A stretch of 61,680 nucleotides of DNA from Verrucomicrobiota bacterium (lineage in GTDB: Bacteria > Verrucomicrobiota > Verrucomicrobiia > Verrucomicrobiales > Akkermansiaceae). The notes under the pieces are model-generated. The model saw only the letters and a list, made by a program, of their open reading frames with translations. It had not been told where the DNA came from and did not search any database. Location: NCBI GenBank assembly GCA_026397725.1, contig JAPLUI010000248.1, positions 1-61,680 of the forward strand. Direction: 5' to 3'. This document shows positions 36,511 through 44,326 of this stretch, in pieces (the first letter of the stretch is position 1; each line of letters opens with the position of its first letter). Position numbers and translations under genes: made by a program.

Positions 36511-36834
36511 TCAGGTGGCATCGAGCACCAGCGTACGTTCGCCGTCCAAGGGGATTGCGACCGGCTGCCAGGCGGGGTGGGGGTGCTGGTCCCAGCGGTC
36601 CGGCGGCTCGTCATCGGGAAGCCATTCCTGGATCGCCCGCCAGGGTGGGTCGATGGGCTCGAAGGTCTCGATGTCGAGGGGGGGTGGGTGGCGGGATGTC
36701 GAAAAGGCGTTGATGTCGCTATCGCTCCACCCTGCGGGCTGCCTATGGCAGGCTATCTCCGCTTCGCTCCGGTTCCCAGAGGCCGTAGAGACGGAGGAAG
36801 AACTCGGACAAAGAAATGTCACAGCCGCGTCCAT
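36511..36834 (-). CDS. Hypothetical protein, possibly a gene fragment
   Basis: A 107-residue frame with a tryptophan/proline-rich second half (PPWRAIQEWLPDDEPPDRWD, then HPAWQPVAIPLDGERTLVL). The composition looks protein-like, but no family is recognised and no ribosome binding site is clear. It sits beside a cluster of dispersed repeats and may be the 3' end of a decayed gene. The 36393-37738 spacer otherwise contains repeats only. Confidence 0.25.
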   Translation of the reverse strand: MDAAVTFLCPSSSSVSTASGNRSEAEIACHRQPAGWSDSDINAFSTSRHPPPLDIETFEPIDPPWRAIQEWLPDDEPPDRWDQHPHPAWQPVAIPLDGERTLVLDAT

Positions 36835-36868
36835 TCTTATGCTTGATAACGGACTGGACGACTGTCCG

Positions 36869-37041
36869 GCCGCAGTGGGCGCCGGGACTTAGCCACAGCG
36901 GTGTGGCGCTGCGCTTCCCACCGCACTCCATACTCTCGCCTGCCCGGGCGCGAGCCAAAGTCTGGAGTGCGGTGGGAAGGGCGCAGCCCGCCACCCCGCT
37001 GTGGCTAAACCGTTAGAGCCGCGGGGTTCCCATGAGGCACG
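36869..37041. repeat. Foldback repeat C, copy 1 (173 bp)
   Basis: An element with long imperfect inverted arms. TTCCCACCGCACTCCA on the left pairs perfectly with TGGAGTGCGGTGGGAA on the right, and the arms extend outward through AGCCACAGCGG. It ends GGTTCCCATGAGGCACG. A second copy of the same length is at 37310-37482. Confidence 0.85.
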
Positions 37042-37065
37042 GTCCGTCTCGCGGCGGGCACGCCC

Positions 37066-37257
37066 CTCCCGAGTAACTTGGCTCCGAGGATGCCCGTTAG
37101 GGAGCGACGGCATTCCTGTCGTCGAGCGGAAGGAACGTCCATGAGCAGAGCCTTCGGCACGCACTCATGGGCCGCCCTTCCGCTACCACCACAAGAATGT
37201 GGTGGCTCCTTATCGCGCCCACGTTACTCCCGGTGCCACACCCGCCCACCGGGTTCT
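37066..37257. repeat. Dispersed repeat A, copy 3 (partial)
   Basis: This copy shares CTCCCGAGTAACTTGGCTCC, the CATTCCTGTCGTC hairpin and the ACAAGAATGTGGTGGCTCCT block with copies 1 and 2, but lacks their 3' end. It is sandwiched between the two foldback repeats. Confidence 0.8.
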
Positions 37258-37309
37258 GATGCTGAGAACGGGAACGCCGAATCCTGGCGACGACCCGGAC
37301 GATGTTTGG

Positions 37310-37482
37310 GCCGCAGTAAGCGCCGGGACTTAGCCACAGCGGTGTGGCGCGGCGCTTCCCACCGCACTCCATACCCGCACCTGCCCGGGCGCGAGCCAAA
37401 GTCTGGAGTGCGGTGGGAAGGGCGCAGCCCGCCACACCGCTTTGGCTATGCCGTTAGAGCGGCGGGGTTCCCATGAGGCACG
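37310..37482. repeat. Foldback repeat C, copy 2 (173 bp)
   Basis: Same length and ends as 36869-37041 with scattered substitutions. Both copies carry GTCTGGAGTGCGGTGGGAAG and the GGTTCCCATGAGGCACG terminus. The rest of the spacer to 37738 shows nothing I can annotate. Confidence 0.85.
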
Positions 37483-37738
37483 CCGAAGATTTCAACATCC
37501 AACATTCAACTTCCAACATTCAACGATCAAGCAAGAGCAAGACATGACCCCGCATCGGCACTGCTGCCACCCGAAAACCCCTGCGCGGATGATTCACGAA
37601 TTCGTCTGAAACGCCAACCAGTGCCAACTCATTTTCCGCCGGGATCAGGAACTGTGTCACTTCCGGATGATGCGCGTCGCCGCCAGCGCTCGTTGGTCGG
37701 GGGTCTGGTTGGTCATAGCCTCGGGTGCCAAATCAAAG

Positions 37739-38677
37739 TCAGACCGCCTGCCAGACAAAGCCGGGGAGGAGATAATCGGGCCACGCCGAATGGATGCGGC
37801 AGAGGTCGTCGCGTGCGGCATCTGACAGGCCCTCCAGAATCCCGCCCGTCACCAGTGCCGAACGCAGCCCGGCCTGGCGGGCGCCGACGATGTCATGTTC
37901 GATGCTGTCGCCCAGGCAGATCACGCGCTTGCGGTCCGGATTGCCGGCGGAGCGGAGTGCGAGCCGATAGATGTCGGCAAAGGGCTTGCCGATGAAACGG
38001 ACCGGGCCGCCCATTTCCTGATAGAGCCCGGCGATCCGGCCGGCCCCGAAGCGAGGGCCCACGGGGGTGAGCATGAGCATGTCGGGGTTGGTACACAGGC
38101 AGGGCACCTTGCGTCGTGCCGCCGGTTCCAGCAGCTTGCGGTAATGCTCGAGATCGAATCGGTCGGCCTCGCTGCCGGCGAGCAGCACGATATCGGCCGA
38201 CTCGCCCCCGGCGCATGGTTCAAGCGGCAGCCCGGTCAGCGGGGACAGGTCGTGGTCGCGGCTAACCAGCAGGCAGCGTGCCTTGCCCGCCGGGATCATG
38301 GTCCGGTCTTGCGCCATCATCCGCCAGGCGACCTCGCCGGATGTTAGAAAGAGATCCCAACTGCCCTTGGCAAACCCGAGGGCGGCGAAGCGGACGTCAT
38401 TTTCCGCCGCGCGCTTGCCGGAATTGGACAGGATGATGATATGTTTTCCAAGCGCCTTGAGTCGGCTCAGGGTTTCCGGCGCAGCGGGATAGGGGCCGCT
38501 GGCGTCCCGCAACACGCCGAACTGGTCGATCAGGAAAACGTCGTGATCGTCCACCAGTTCGAGCAATCCGGCAACGACCATCGGTTGGATGGAGGGGCGA
38601 CATTCCTGTCGCCCGCTCATGGGCCGCATGACCGGAGTGTCGTGGCTCCCTCTTCCCGCTCCATTCGTGTCAGTCAT
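37739..38677 (-). CDS. HAD-superfamily class IIA sugar-phosphatase-like protein
   Basis: 312 residues from the ATG at 38677, which overlaps the kinase stop (ATGA) and suggests coupled translation. The HAD domain begins only near residue 33 (VVAGLLELVDDHDVFLIDQFGVL), with the nucleophile in FLIDQFGVL. ILSNSGKR is motif II, and CLGDSIEHDIVGARQAG is the Mg-binding motif. The class matches the TIGR01459 type. The first ~31 residues (including SGRQECRPSIQP) are read from a REP-like palindrome. An internal ATG at 38582 (MVVAGLL) would give a normal-length protein. It is the third gene of an aldolase-kinase-phosphatase operon. Confidence 0.82.
   Translation of the reverse strand: MTDTNGAGRGSHDTPVMRPMSGRQECRPSIQPMVVAGLLELVDDHDVFLIDQFGVLRDASGPYPAAPETLSRLKALGKHIIILSNSGKRAAENDVRFAALGFAKGSWDLFLTSGEVAWRMMAQDRTMIPAGKARCLLVSRDHDLSPLTGLPLEPCAGGESADIVLLAGSEADRFDLEHYRKLLEPAARRKVPCLCTNPDMLMLTPVGPRFGAGRIAGLYQEMGGPVRFIGKPFADIYRLALRSAGNPDRKRVICLGDSIEHDIVGARQAGLRSALVTGGILEGLSDAARDDLCRIHSAWPDYLLPGFVWQAV
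38588..38670. repeat. Degenerate repeat A inside the HAD gene 5' end
   Basis: The palindrome GGGGCGACATTCCTGTCGCCC sits here, followed by CTCATGGGCCGC and a GTGTCGTGGCTCCCT stretch. This is the same order of landmarks as in repeat A. The segment is read in frame as the N-terminal extension of the HAD protein. Confidence 0.65.
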
Positions 38678-39957
38678 CTTCGATCCTCCGTGGTGAAGAA
38701 ACCAAGGGCGAGCCGGGCGGTCCCAGCCGCCGCCTCATCGGAACGGGCCTCCAACAACGGCACGCCAAGAGTCCGCTGGCGAATCCCGCGCCAGGCCGCA
38801 CTCCGCGCCCCCCCGCCCACCGTGCGGATGCTAACCAGCGCGGGAGCGCCCAGTTCGCCGAGCCGCTGATAGGCCAGCGCCTCGACCTCGGCCATGCCCT
38901 CTAACATGGCTTGCAGGAAATGGTGGTCCTGGTCCGGCCGGGGCACCATGCGCGGGGCCAGGTCCGGGTCGTTGATCGGGAATCGTTCGCCGGCTTTCAA
39001 GAGCGGATAGTAATGGAGGCCCAGCTCGGATGCAGGATCGATGAGATCGGTCAATTCGGCCAGGCGTGCATCATCGAAGAAATGCCGGAGCACGTTGCCG
39101 CCGGTATTGGATGCGCCGCCGGCCAGCCACAGGTCGCCAAGGCGATGGCTGTAAAGACCGAACTGCGGGGCGAACAGCGGCTCGCGGGAAAGGAGTTTCA
39201 CGGTCAGCGTCGAACCAAGGGCCGTCACCCCCTCGCCGGGCCGAGTGGCCCCCGTGGCCAGGAACGACGCGCAGCCATCGGTGGTTCCCGCCATCACGGC
39301 GGCGGTTTCAGCGAGCCCGAAGCGCTTGGCGGCCGCCTTGCTAACAGCACCCATCCTGGCCCCGGCCGGCAGCACCCGCGGCAACAGTCCGGGCTTGATG
39401 CCGGTCGCCGCGATCCACTCCGGCCATTCGCGCCGCACCGGATCGTAGCCGGTCTTGAGCGCGTTGTTCTCGTCCGTTAGATCGAGGCGGCCGCTCAGAT
39501 GGCTGGCGATCCAGTCGGCCTGGTGCATCACCTGGGCCACCCCGGGCAGGCGGGCTAACACCAGCGCCTTGGCCAAACCCGAGGTCGCGCCGTGGGCGGC
39601 GCTTTCACGCGGGGCCAACCGGGAAATTTTCGTTAGAACATCGGCGTCCCGCACCGGATCGTGGTACATCAGCGGATCAGCCAAGGGCCGGCCGCTGGCG
39701 TCAACCGCTAACAGCGTGCCCGAGGTGCCATCGACGCAGAGGCAAGCAACCGCCGCGGGATCGAGTGCGGCGAGCACTTGCTCGAGCGTCCGCTCAAAGG
39801 CGATGCGCCAAGCTTGGGGATCCCGGTGGTCGGCCGTGATGTCGGCCAGCCGCGTGGCCGCCGTGGCGGTGATCCGGCCGGAGGCCTCCATGGCCACGGC
39901 TCGCACCCCCGAAGTGCCGACGTCGATGCCGATGGCGATGCCCGGACGCTGCGTCAT
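38674..39957 (-). CDS. FGGY carbohydrate kinase, D-ribulokinase-like
   Basis: 427 residues with both FGGY halves. The N-terminal phosphate loop is IGIDVGTSGVRAVAM. A second glycine loop lies in CVDGTSGTLLAVD. The C-terminal half has AGTTDGCASF and VTALGSTLTVKLLS, and the late adenosine motif is GGGARSAAWRGIRQR. DGTSG and the general layout are closest to the D-ribulokinase/XK1 branch, so a ketose such as D-ribulose is a plausible substrate, but the substrate is not proven. It overlaps the aldolase by ATGA at its start and the HAD gene by ATGA at its end, so all three are one translationally coupled operon. Confidence 0.85.
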   Translation of the reverse strand: MTQRPGIAIGIDVGTSGVRAVAMEASGRITATAATRLADITADHRDPQAWRIAFERTLEQVLAALDPAAVACLCVDGTSGTLLAVDASGRPLADPLMYHDPVRDADVLTKISRLAPRESAAHGATSGLAKALVLARLPGVAQVMHQADWIASHLSGRLDLTDENNALKTGYDPVRREWPEWIAATGIKPGLLPRVLPAGARMGAVSKAAAKRFGLAETAAVMAGTTDGCASFLATGATRPGEGVTALGSTLTVKLLSREPLFAPQFGLYSHRLGDLWLAGGASNTGGNVLRHFFDDARLAELTDLIDPASELGLHYYPLLKAGERFPINDPDLAPRMVPRPDQDHHFLQAMLEGMAEVEALAYQRLGELGAPALVSIRTVGGGARSAAWRGIRQRTLGVPLLEARSDEAAAGTARLALGFFTTEDRR

Positions 39958-41003
39958 GGCGACTCCTCCTGGTTGCCGGCATTGAGGGATTTGCGATATT
40001 TTTCCGCATCCCAGCCCAGCAATTCGGCCTGTTCGGAATCGGTTAGAACGCGCAGCGCGGTGGCGGGCGGAATGCGGCTGGCGACATCGGCCAGGCAGCG
40101 GGCCATGGCCAGCACGCCGGCACTGGCATGGCGTGCCACCAACACGCCCTGGCCCGGAAAGACCAACAGGGGACTGGCGGCTTGCGCCAAATCCCGCGCG
40201 GTTTCACCCGGCCGGGCGATGGGGATGGCGTTGCCGAGAAAGATCACGTGATCGGGATACAAGCTGCCTGCGGCGGCAACCCGACAACTCGCGGGATCGG
40301 TGCCGAGGGCATGCAGGGCCGGGTCCCCGGGAACTTGATAACTTGAATCAAGCGCCAGGCGCTCCAGCGCAGCAACATCGGCAGGCGGCGCAAGGCGCGG
40401 AGGGGTCGCCAGCGCGGCGGTGACCTGCTCTAACAACAATTCGGCGCCCGCGACACTCTCGGCGGCGACCACCAACCCATGATTTCCCAAGACCAACACC
40501 TCGGTGCCTTCACCCAGGCTGGCGGCGATCGCCCGCGCGAGCGGCAAGCCCGGCCGGACATAGGGGATGAAGGCGTGCCGGAACCCCGCCAGCCGCACGT
40601 GGACCAAACTCTCGGCCGCCGCCGCCACCGCCACGGCGATGGTCTCCACACAGTGAACGTGGACGACCACCTGCTGCGGCATCACCGCATGCACGGTGGT
40701 CTCGATCGACGGCCGCAAACCTAACGGATTGAGTGCCCCCCGCACGAAATGTTGGGCCTGCTCGGCCAGCGGGTCGGCACGCTCCAGGGCGTCGAGCAGG
40801 GCGTCGAGCGCGACCGGCACCATGATCTCCTGCTGTTGGGCCTGCGCCAGCCACAGCCCCGAGGCCTTGATCCACAGCGTCTCGTCCTCCTTGAGCGAGG
40901 TGTTGCCACCCGCGCCCTGGACCCAGGCGGGATTGGCGCCCAGGCGGGCGGACAACTCGTTCAGCGCTTCAAATTCCGGACTCTTGGAGATCGTGGTCAT
41001 CAT
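39954..41003 (-). CDS. Class II aldolase/adducin-family protein
   Basis: 349 residues. It has the class II aldolase fold with GAGGNTSLKEDETLWIKASG near the start. The metal-binding HVHC (VVVHVHCVETIAVAV) and LGNHGLVVAAESV follow. The extended C-terminal part ends RVLTDSEQAELLGWDAEKYRKS, as in RhaD-like long aldolases. It would cleave or epimerise a sugar phosphate and sits first in the operon with the kinase and HAD gene. With the kinase downstream it probably works on a phosphorylated ketose, but the sugar cannot be named. The 41004-41369 stretch upstream holds nothing I can support. Confidence 0.82.
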   Translation of the reverse strand: MMTTISKSPEFEALNELSARLGANPAWVQGAGGNTSLKEDETLWIKASGLWLAQAQQQEIMVPVALDALLDALERADPLAEQAQHFVRGALNPLGLRPSIETTVHAVMPQQVVVHVHCVETIAVAVAAAAESLVHVRLAGFRHAFIPYVRPGLPLARAIAASLGEGTEVLVLGNHGLVVAAESVAGAELLLEQVTAALATPPRLAPPADVAALERLALDSSYQVPGDPALHALGTDPASCRVAAAGSLYPDHVIFLGNAIPIARPGETARDLAQAASPLLVFPGQGVLVARHASAGVLAMARCLADVASRIPPATALRVLTDSEQAELLGWDAEKYRKSLNAGNQEESP

Positions 41004-41369
41004 TTTTGTTAGGGTTGGGATCGGGGATGAGCGTGTGGTGGGATTCCCGCGGGGTCAAGCGCATTGCCGTGACTGGCCGGCCTCCTGCTCCTCTGCCGGA
41101 TTCGGAATCGCCATGCGCCGTTCCATTTCTCCCCCGTCGGATTCCCGGCCGAGATCGACCGGGTACGCCCTGGTCCGAGCAGCGGCAGCGTGCCGAGGCC
41201 CGCTTGCAGCCCCCCGTGGTCCGCAGTCCTTGCGGCATCCGGCGTCAGGCCTGCCAGCGCCAACGCACCGGCCACCATGACCGCATTGAAAAACCTCGCC
41301 CGCCTTGCCGGTCGTGCCCGACTGGCGCGAAGCAAGGGTGCCACCACAGCAAGACGCCTTGTTCGCTCT

Positions 41370-41636
41370 TCATTCCTTGATTCCCAGTCTCGTGATAATG
41401 GCCTTGTGCTCTGCAATATACCGGTAGCGGGCCGTCAAATCGCCCCAGTGCTCCGCATTCGGTTTTAACGCTTCGCTCGGGTATTTCTGGTTCGCGCTCG
41501 CGATGGATTTCTTTATATCCATCCCGGTGCTGAGATTGGCGACCACGGCATCGTCATAGTCGATCTCTTCCCGCGATCTCTTTCCAATGATCTCGCGTGC
41601 ACGTTCGAGATAGGCATTGATCTGATTTACGTTCAT
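41370..41636 (-). CDS. Small hypothetical protein
   Basis: 88 residues from the ATG at 41636 (MNVNQINAYLERAREII). The open frame extends upstream, but that part overlaps the small membrane gene. It is helical and charged, with VANLSTGMDIKKSIASAN and ending IITRLGIKE. No family is recognised. It follows the small membrane protein by ~31 nt on the same strand. Less GC-biased codon use than its neighbours may mean recent acquisition. Confidence 0.6.
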   Translation of the reverse strand: MNVNQINAYLERAREIIGKRSREEIDYDDAVVANLSTGMDIKKSIASANQKYPSEALKPNAEHWGDLTARYRYIAEHKAIITRLGIKE

Positions 41637-41667
41637 GTGATTTGCGCTGATTTGTTGAGCGTACGTT

Positions 41668-41955
41668 TTAGTCCTCCGAACCGCGAACGGAGGACGTTGA
41701 ATTCTGAGAAGGCGGCAATGAGCGGTTCGGAGCGAGGCCTTGTTCGCTTTGGGTTTTCTGTTTGCCGCTCTCCTGTATTGCAAAGCCAATCGGAAATGCC
41801 GCCGCGAACAGGTAAAACAGCGACCAGATTCCAATCTCAGGCCAGGCAAACGGCGAGTCTTTCGGGAGCACCCATGCTATTACGATAGCCGGGAACATCA
41901 CGTATGCGCTGATGCAAAGCCGATGCCATGTCCGAGCGTTGAGCATGATTTTCAT
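41668..41955 (-). CDS. Small membrane protein
   Basis: 95 residues with two predicted membrane helices (ISAYVMFPAIVIAWVL and IWSLFYLFAAAFPIGFAI) and a polar, serine-rich C-terminal tail. No family is recognised. It is upstream of, and probably cotranscribed with, the 88-residue gene at 41370. Confidence 0.55.
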   Translation of the reverse strand: MKIMLNARTWHRLCISAYVMFPAIVIAWVLPKDSPFAWPEIGIWSLFYLFAAAFPIGFAIQESGKQKTQSEQGLAPNRSLPPSQNSTSSVRGSED

Positions 41956-42153
41956 CGGCCAACGCTTCGGATCAGGCGACGGCGAGCGGGAAGCGTCGAT
42001 GACACGACAGATGCCATACGAGCCGTTCGTTGATCCGGTAGATCAACGACCCGGAAGGATACTTCTCTGGAACGACCGTTCACGGGAGGTTTTTCGCCCT
42101 CCTTAGAGGCCTTGCCAAGCAGAAAAGGAGAAATTGTGAACCAAGATGGGATT

Positions 42154-42249
42154 TCAGGGGATGTCGAGCGGGCTCGGGCCACCCGCACCGGGGCGTCGCA
42201 TCAGGTGGAGGTAGATCATCGTCGTTTCCACACTGGCGTGGCCCATGAG
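42154..42249 (-). pseudogene. Tyrosine recombinase (integron/Xer-type integrase) C-terminal fragment
   Basis: The minus strand reads LMGHASVETTMIYLHLMRRP followed by GAGGPSPLDIP and a stop. This corresponds to the last conserved block of integrases (LLGHxxVxTTMIYTHV, with the catalytic tyrosine of TMIYLH). Upstream, the reading is cut exactly where a group II intron fragment begins at about 42250. Only the final ~31 residues survive. Confidence 0.7.
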
Positions 42250-42568
42250 GTTCTTCGATACGATTCCACAGGACCGGCTTATGGCATTGGTGCGCGAGCG
42301 CATCGCCGACGGGCGGATTCGCATGAGATTGCGGTCCATATTGAGAAAACGGCGCGGACTGAAAGGCCGTGGCCCTGGCATCGATCACCAACGCTGGCCC
42401 AACCGCTACTTCACGAAACTCGGGCTCTTCTGCCTGCTGGAAGCCCGGGATCGACATTTGCCAGTCTCCGTAATGGAGCAAACCACTGACTGGAGAGCCG
42501 GATGCGGGAGATCCGCCCGTCCGGCTCGGAGGGGGGAGCGGGGCTAAGGCCCCGTTCCTACCTCTATC
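42250..42568 (+). mobile_element. Group II intron 3' remnant with internally deleted reverse transcriptase
   Basis: The frame from 42250 encodes FFDTIPQDRLMALVRERIAD, an RT domain segment. It then jumps to WPNRYFTKLGLFCLLEARD and a RAGCGRSARPARR end, both typical of the C-terminus of intron-encoded proteins. The middle of the RT is missing. At 42495-42527 the RNA domain V hairpin is recognisable: GAGCCGGA pairs with TCCGGCTC and GCGG with CCGC, and the catalytic AGC is kept while the terminal loop is altered. The intron 3' end appears to be near 42568, abutting a transposase fragment. Confidence 0.75.
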
Positions 42569-42773
42569 AGTGGCCGCAGCGGAGGAAGTTGCGGACGACC
42601 GCGAAGACATGCGGACGGAGCGGGCTCATGGTGGCACGGTGGCATTGTTCGTAGTCGGCCAGGAAGGCCTCCCAGGCGGCAGTGACGATCTGCCAGAGCG
42701 GCGAGGCACGGGGGCGTCGGGGTGGGGGAGATGATTGGAACCATGAATGTTCATAAGAACATTTGCAGATCAA
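42567..42773 (-). pseudogene. IS91-type transposase N-terminal fragment
   Basis: 68 residues, including PRASPLWQIVTAAWEAFLAD and ending VVRNFLRCGH. This resembles the beginning of IS91/IS801-like transposases, which read along the lines of RASxLYxxV ... RPxVxxVVxxFLxCG. The frame ends exactly at the presumed 3' boundary of the group II intron, which lies on the other strand. The intron or a later deletion has therefore removed the rest of the transposase. Confidence 0.6.
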
Positions 42774-42844
42774 TGAGTTTCAACCCTTGATTTCAAAGGG
42801 CCATCGGAGCATCAAGGTGCTGGGTGTCCACTGGAAGTTCCGCA

Positions 42845-43957
42845 TCAACCGGCTGCGGCTTCCTCTAGCAGTCGGGCCGCGTCCGCCATCAGGGTTGCTA
42901 CCGGTACCACGGTGGAAGCGAGATCGATCACCCGATCAAAGACCTGGGAGTCACGTGCGGCCGGATCAGCCCGGCCGCAGAACGCCCAGACCGGCTTGCC
43001 GTGCAAGCGAGCCAGGCGGGCGACTCCGGCAGGACCTTTGCCGGCCAGTGTCTGCACGTCGAGGCTGCCCTCGCCGGTCACGACCAGGTCGGCCGCCGCG
43101 ACCCGATCCGACAGGCCGGTTAGACCGGCCAGCAGGTCGAAACCCGGCACCAGGGTGGCACCGGCGAAATGGACCAAGCCAAAGCCCAGGCCGCCGGCCG
43201 CCCCCGCTCCCGGACGCGCCGCCGCCGCCGCCGCCGCGCCGCCAGCCGCGTTCACCAGGGCCTCCAATGCCGCCTCCAGGACCGGGAGGTTGGACTCGTT
43301 CGCCCCTTTCTGCGGCCCGAAGACCCGCGTGGCGCCAGCCGGGCCTAACAACGGACTCACCACGTCGCAAGCCACCGTCACCGGGGGCAGGGGGATGCGT
43401 TCAGAGCCATCGATCCGCGCGAGGCGGCCGGCCCAGGTTCCGGGCGAGGGGTCGAGCGGCAGACCATCGGAATCGAGGAAGCGCACGCCGAGGGCGGCGG
43501 CCATGCCGGCTCCGCCGTCGTTAGTGGCGCTGCCGCCGATGCCGAGGATGAGCCGATGGACCCGTTCCTGCTCGACGGCATGGCGCATCATCTCGCCGGT
43601 GCCTGATGTGTTGGCCCGCAGGATGTCGCGTTCGTTGGCCGCGATCCTCCACCCGCCCGAGGCGGCCGCCATTTCCATGACTGCCAACGGCCCCCCGGCA
43701 CTCTCGGCGACGAGATAGCGAGCCCGGATCGGCCGACCGAGCGCATCATGGCAGGGTGCCTCGACCCAGCGACCGCGCAGCGAGCCCTCCAGCGCGGCGG
43801 CGAACCCATCGCCGCCGTCCGCGATCGGGCACTCATCGAGCAGGGCCGCCGGCCACCGCCGGGCCAGGCCACGGGCGATGGCGGCACAGGCCTCGGGAGC
43901 GGAAAGCGAGCCCTTGAACTTGTCGCTGGCCACCAGAATTCTGCGGATCTCGGTCAT
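42845..43957 (-). CDS. glxK: Glycerate kinase, GlxK (type I) family
   Basis: 370 residues, a normal length. Family signatures are ILVASDKFKGSLSAPEAC at the N-terminus, CPIADGGDGF, GGSATNDGGAGMAAALG, and VTGEGSLDVQTLAGKGPAGVA near the C-terminus. The enzyme phosphorylates D-glycerate with ATP, feeding it into lower glycolysis in glyoxylate or sugar-acid catabolism. The ATG at 43957 directly precedes TEIRRILVASDKFKG. It stands alone, downstream of no related gene. The 43958-44326 spacer to the sulfatase shows no further gene. Confidence 0.92.
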   Translation of the reverse strand: MTEIRRILVASDKFKGSLSAPEACAAIARGLARRWPAALLDECPIADGGDGFAAALEGSLRGRWVEAPCHDALGRPIRARYLVAESAGGPLAVMEMAAASGGWRIAANERDILRANTSGTGEMMRHAVEQERVHRLILGIGGSATNDGGAGMAAALGVRFLDSDGLPLDPSPGTWAGRLARIDGSERIPLPPVTVACDVVSPLLGPAGATRVFGPQKGANESNLPVLEAALEALVNAAGGAAAAAAARPGAGAAGGLGFGLVHFAGATLVPGFDLLAGLTGLSDRVAAADLVVTGEGSLDVQTLAGKGPAGVARLARLHGKPVWAFCGRADPAARDSQVFDRVIDLASTVVPVATLMADAARLLEEAAAG

Positions 43958-44326
43958 GGCGGAGGAAGTAACCGGGGCATCATCACGCCACGCAGCGCCT
44001 TCGGCAAGCCGGATCCGGCACGGCTGCGGAGAACTTTCCTGCCCAGCGCTTGACCGGGTGGGGCGGCGCTCACCAAGTTGTCTCCCCAGTCATGAGCGCA
44101 CCGTTGCTCAAAATCGTGAACTCCGCCGGCCACGTGGCCGCTTGCTGCCGAGGATTTTCCGCAACGCTGAGTCCGGTGCGGGCTGGGCTGGTGGCGGACT
44201 GCCGGCAAATGCCCTTGCCTGGGACTCACGACCGGGTATCCTGCCGCGCACCATTGCACCCGCAATCGCGGGCATCCCCGGATCCGTCCGGCCACGTCCG
44301 AACCAACCCCAGCCAAAAGCACCCCG

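Noticed and set aside
42250..42568. Reverse transcriptase fragment as the missing DGR reverse transcriptase
   Set aside because: Its C-terminal block and adjacent domain V hairpin are those of a group II intron, and the catalytic middle is deleted.
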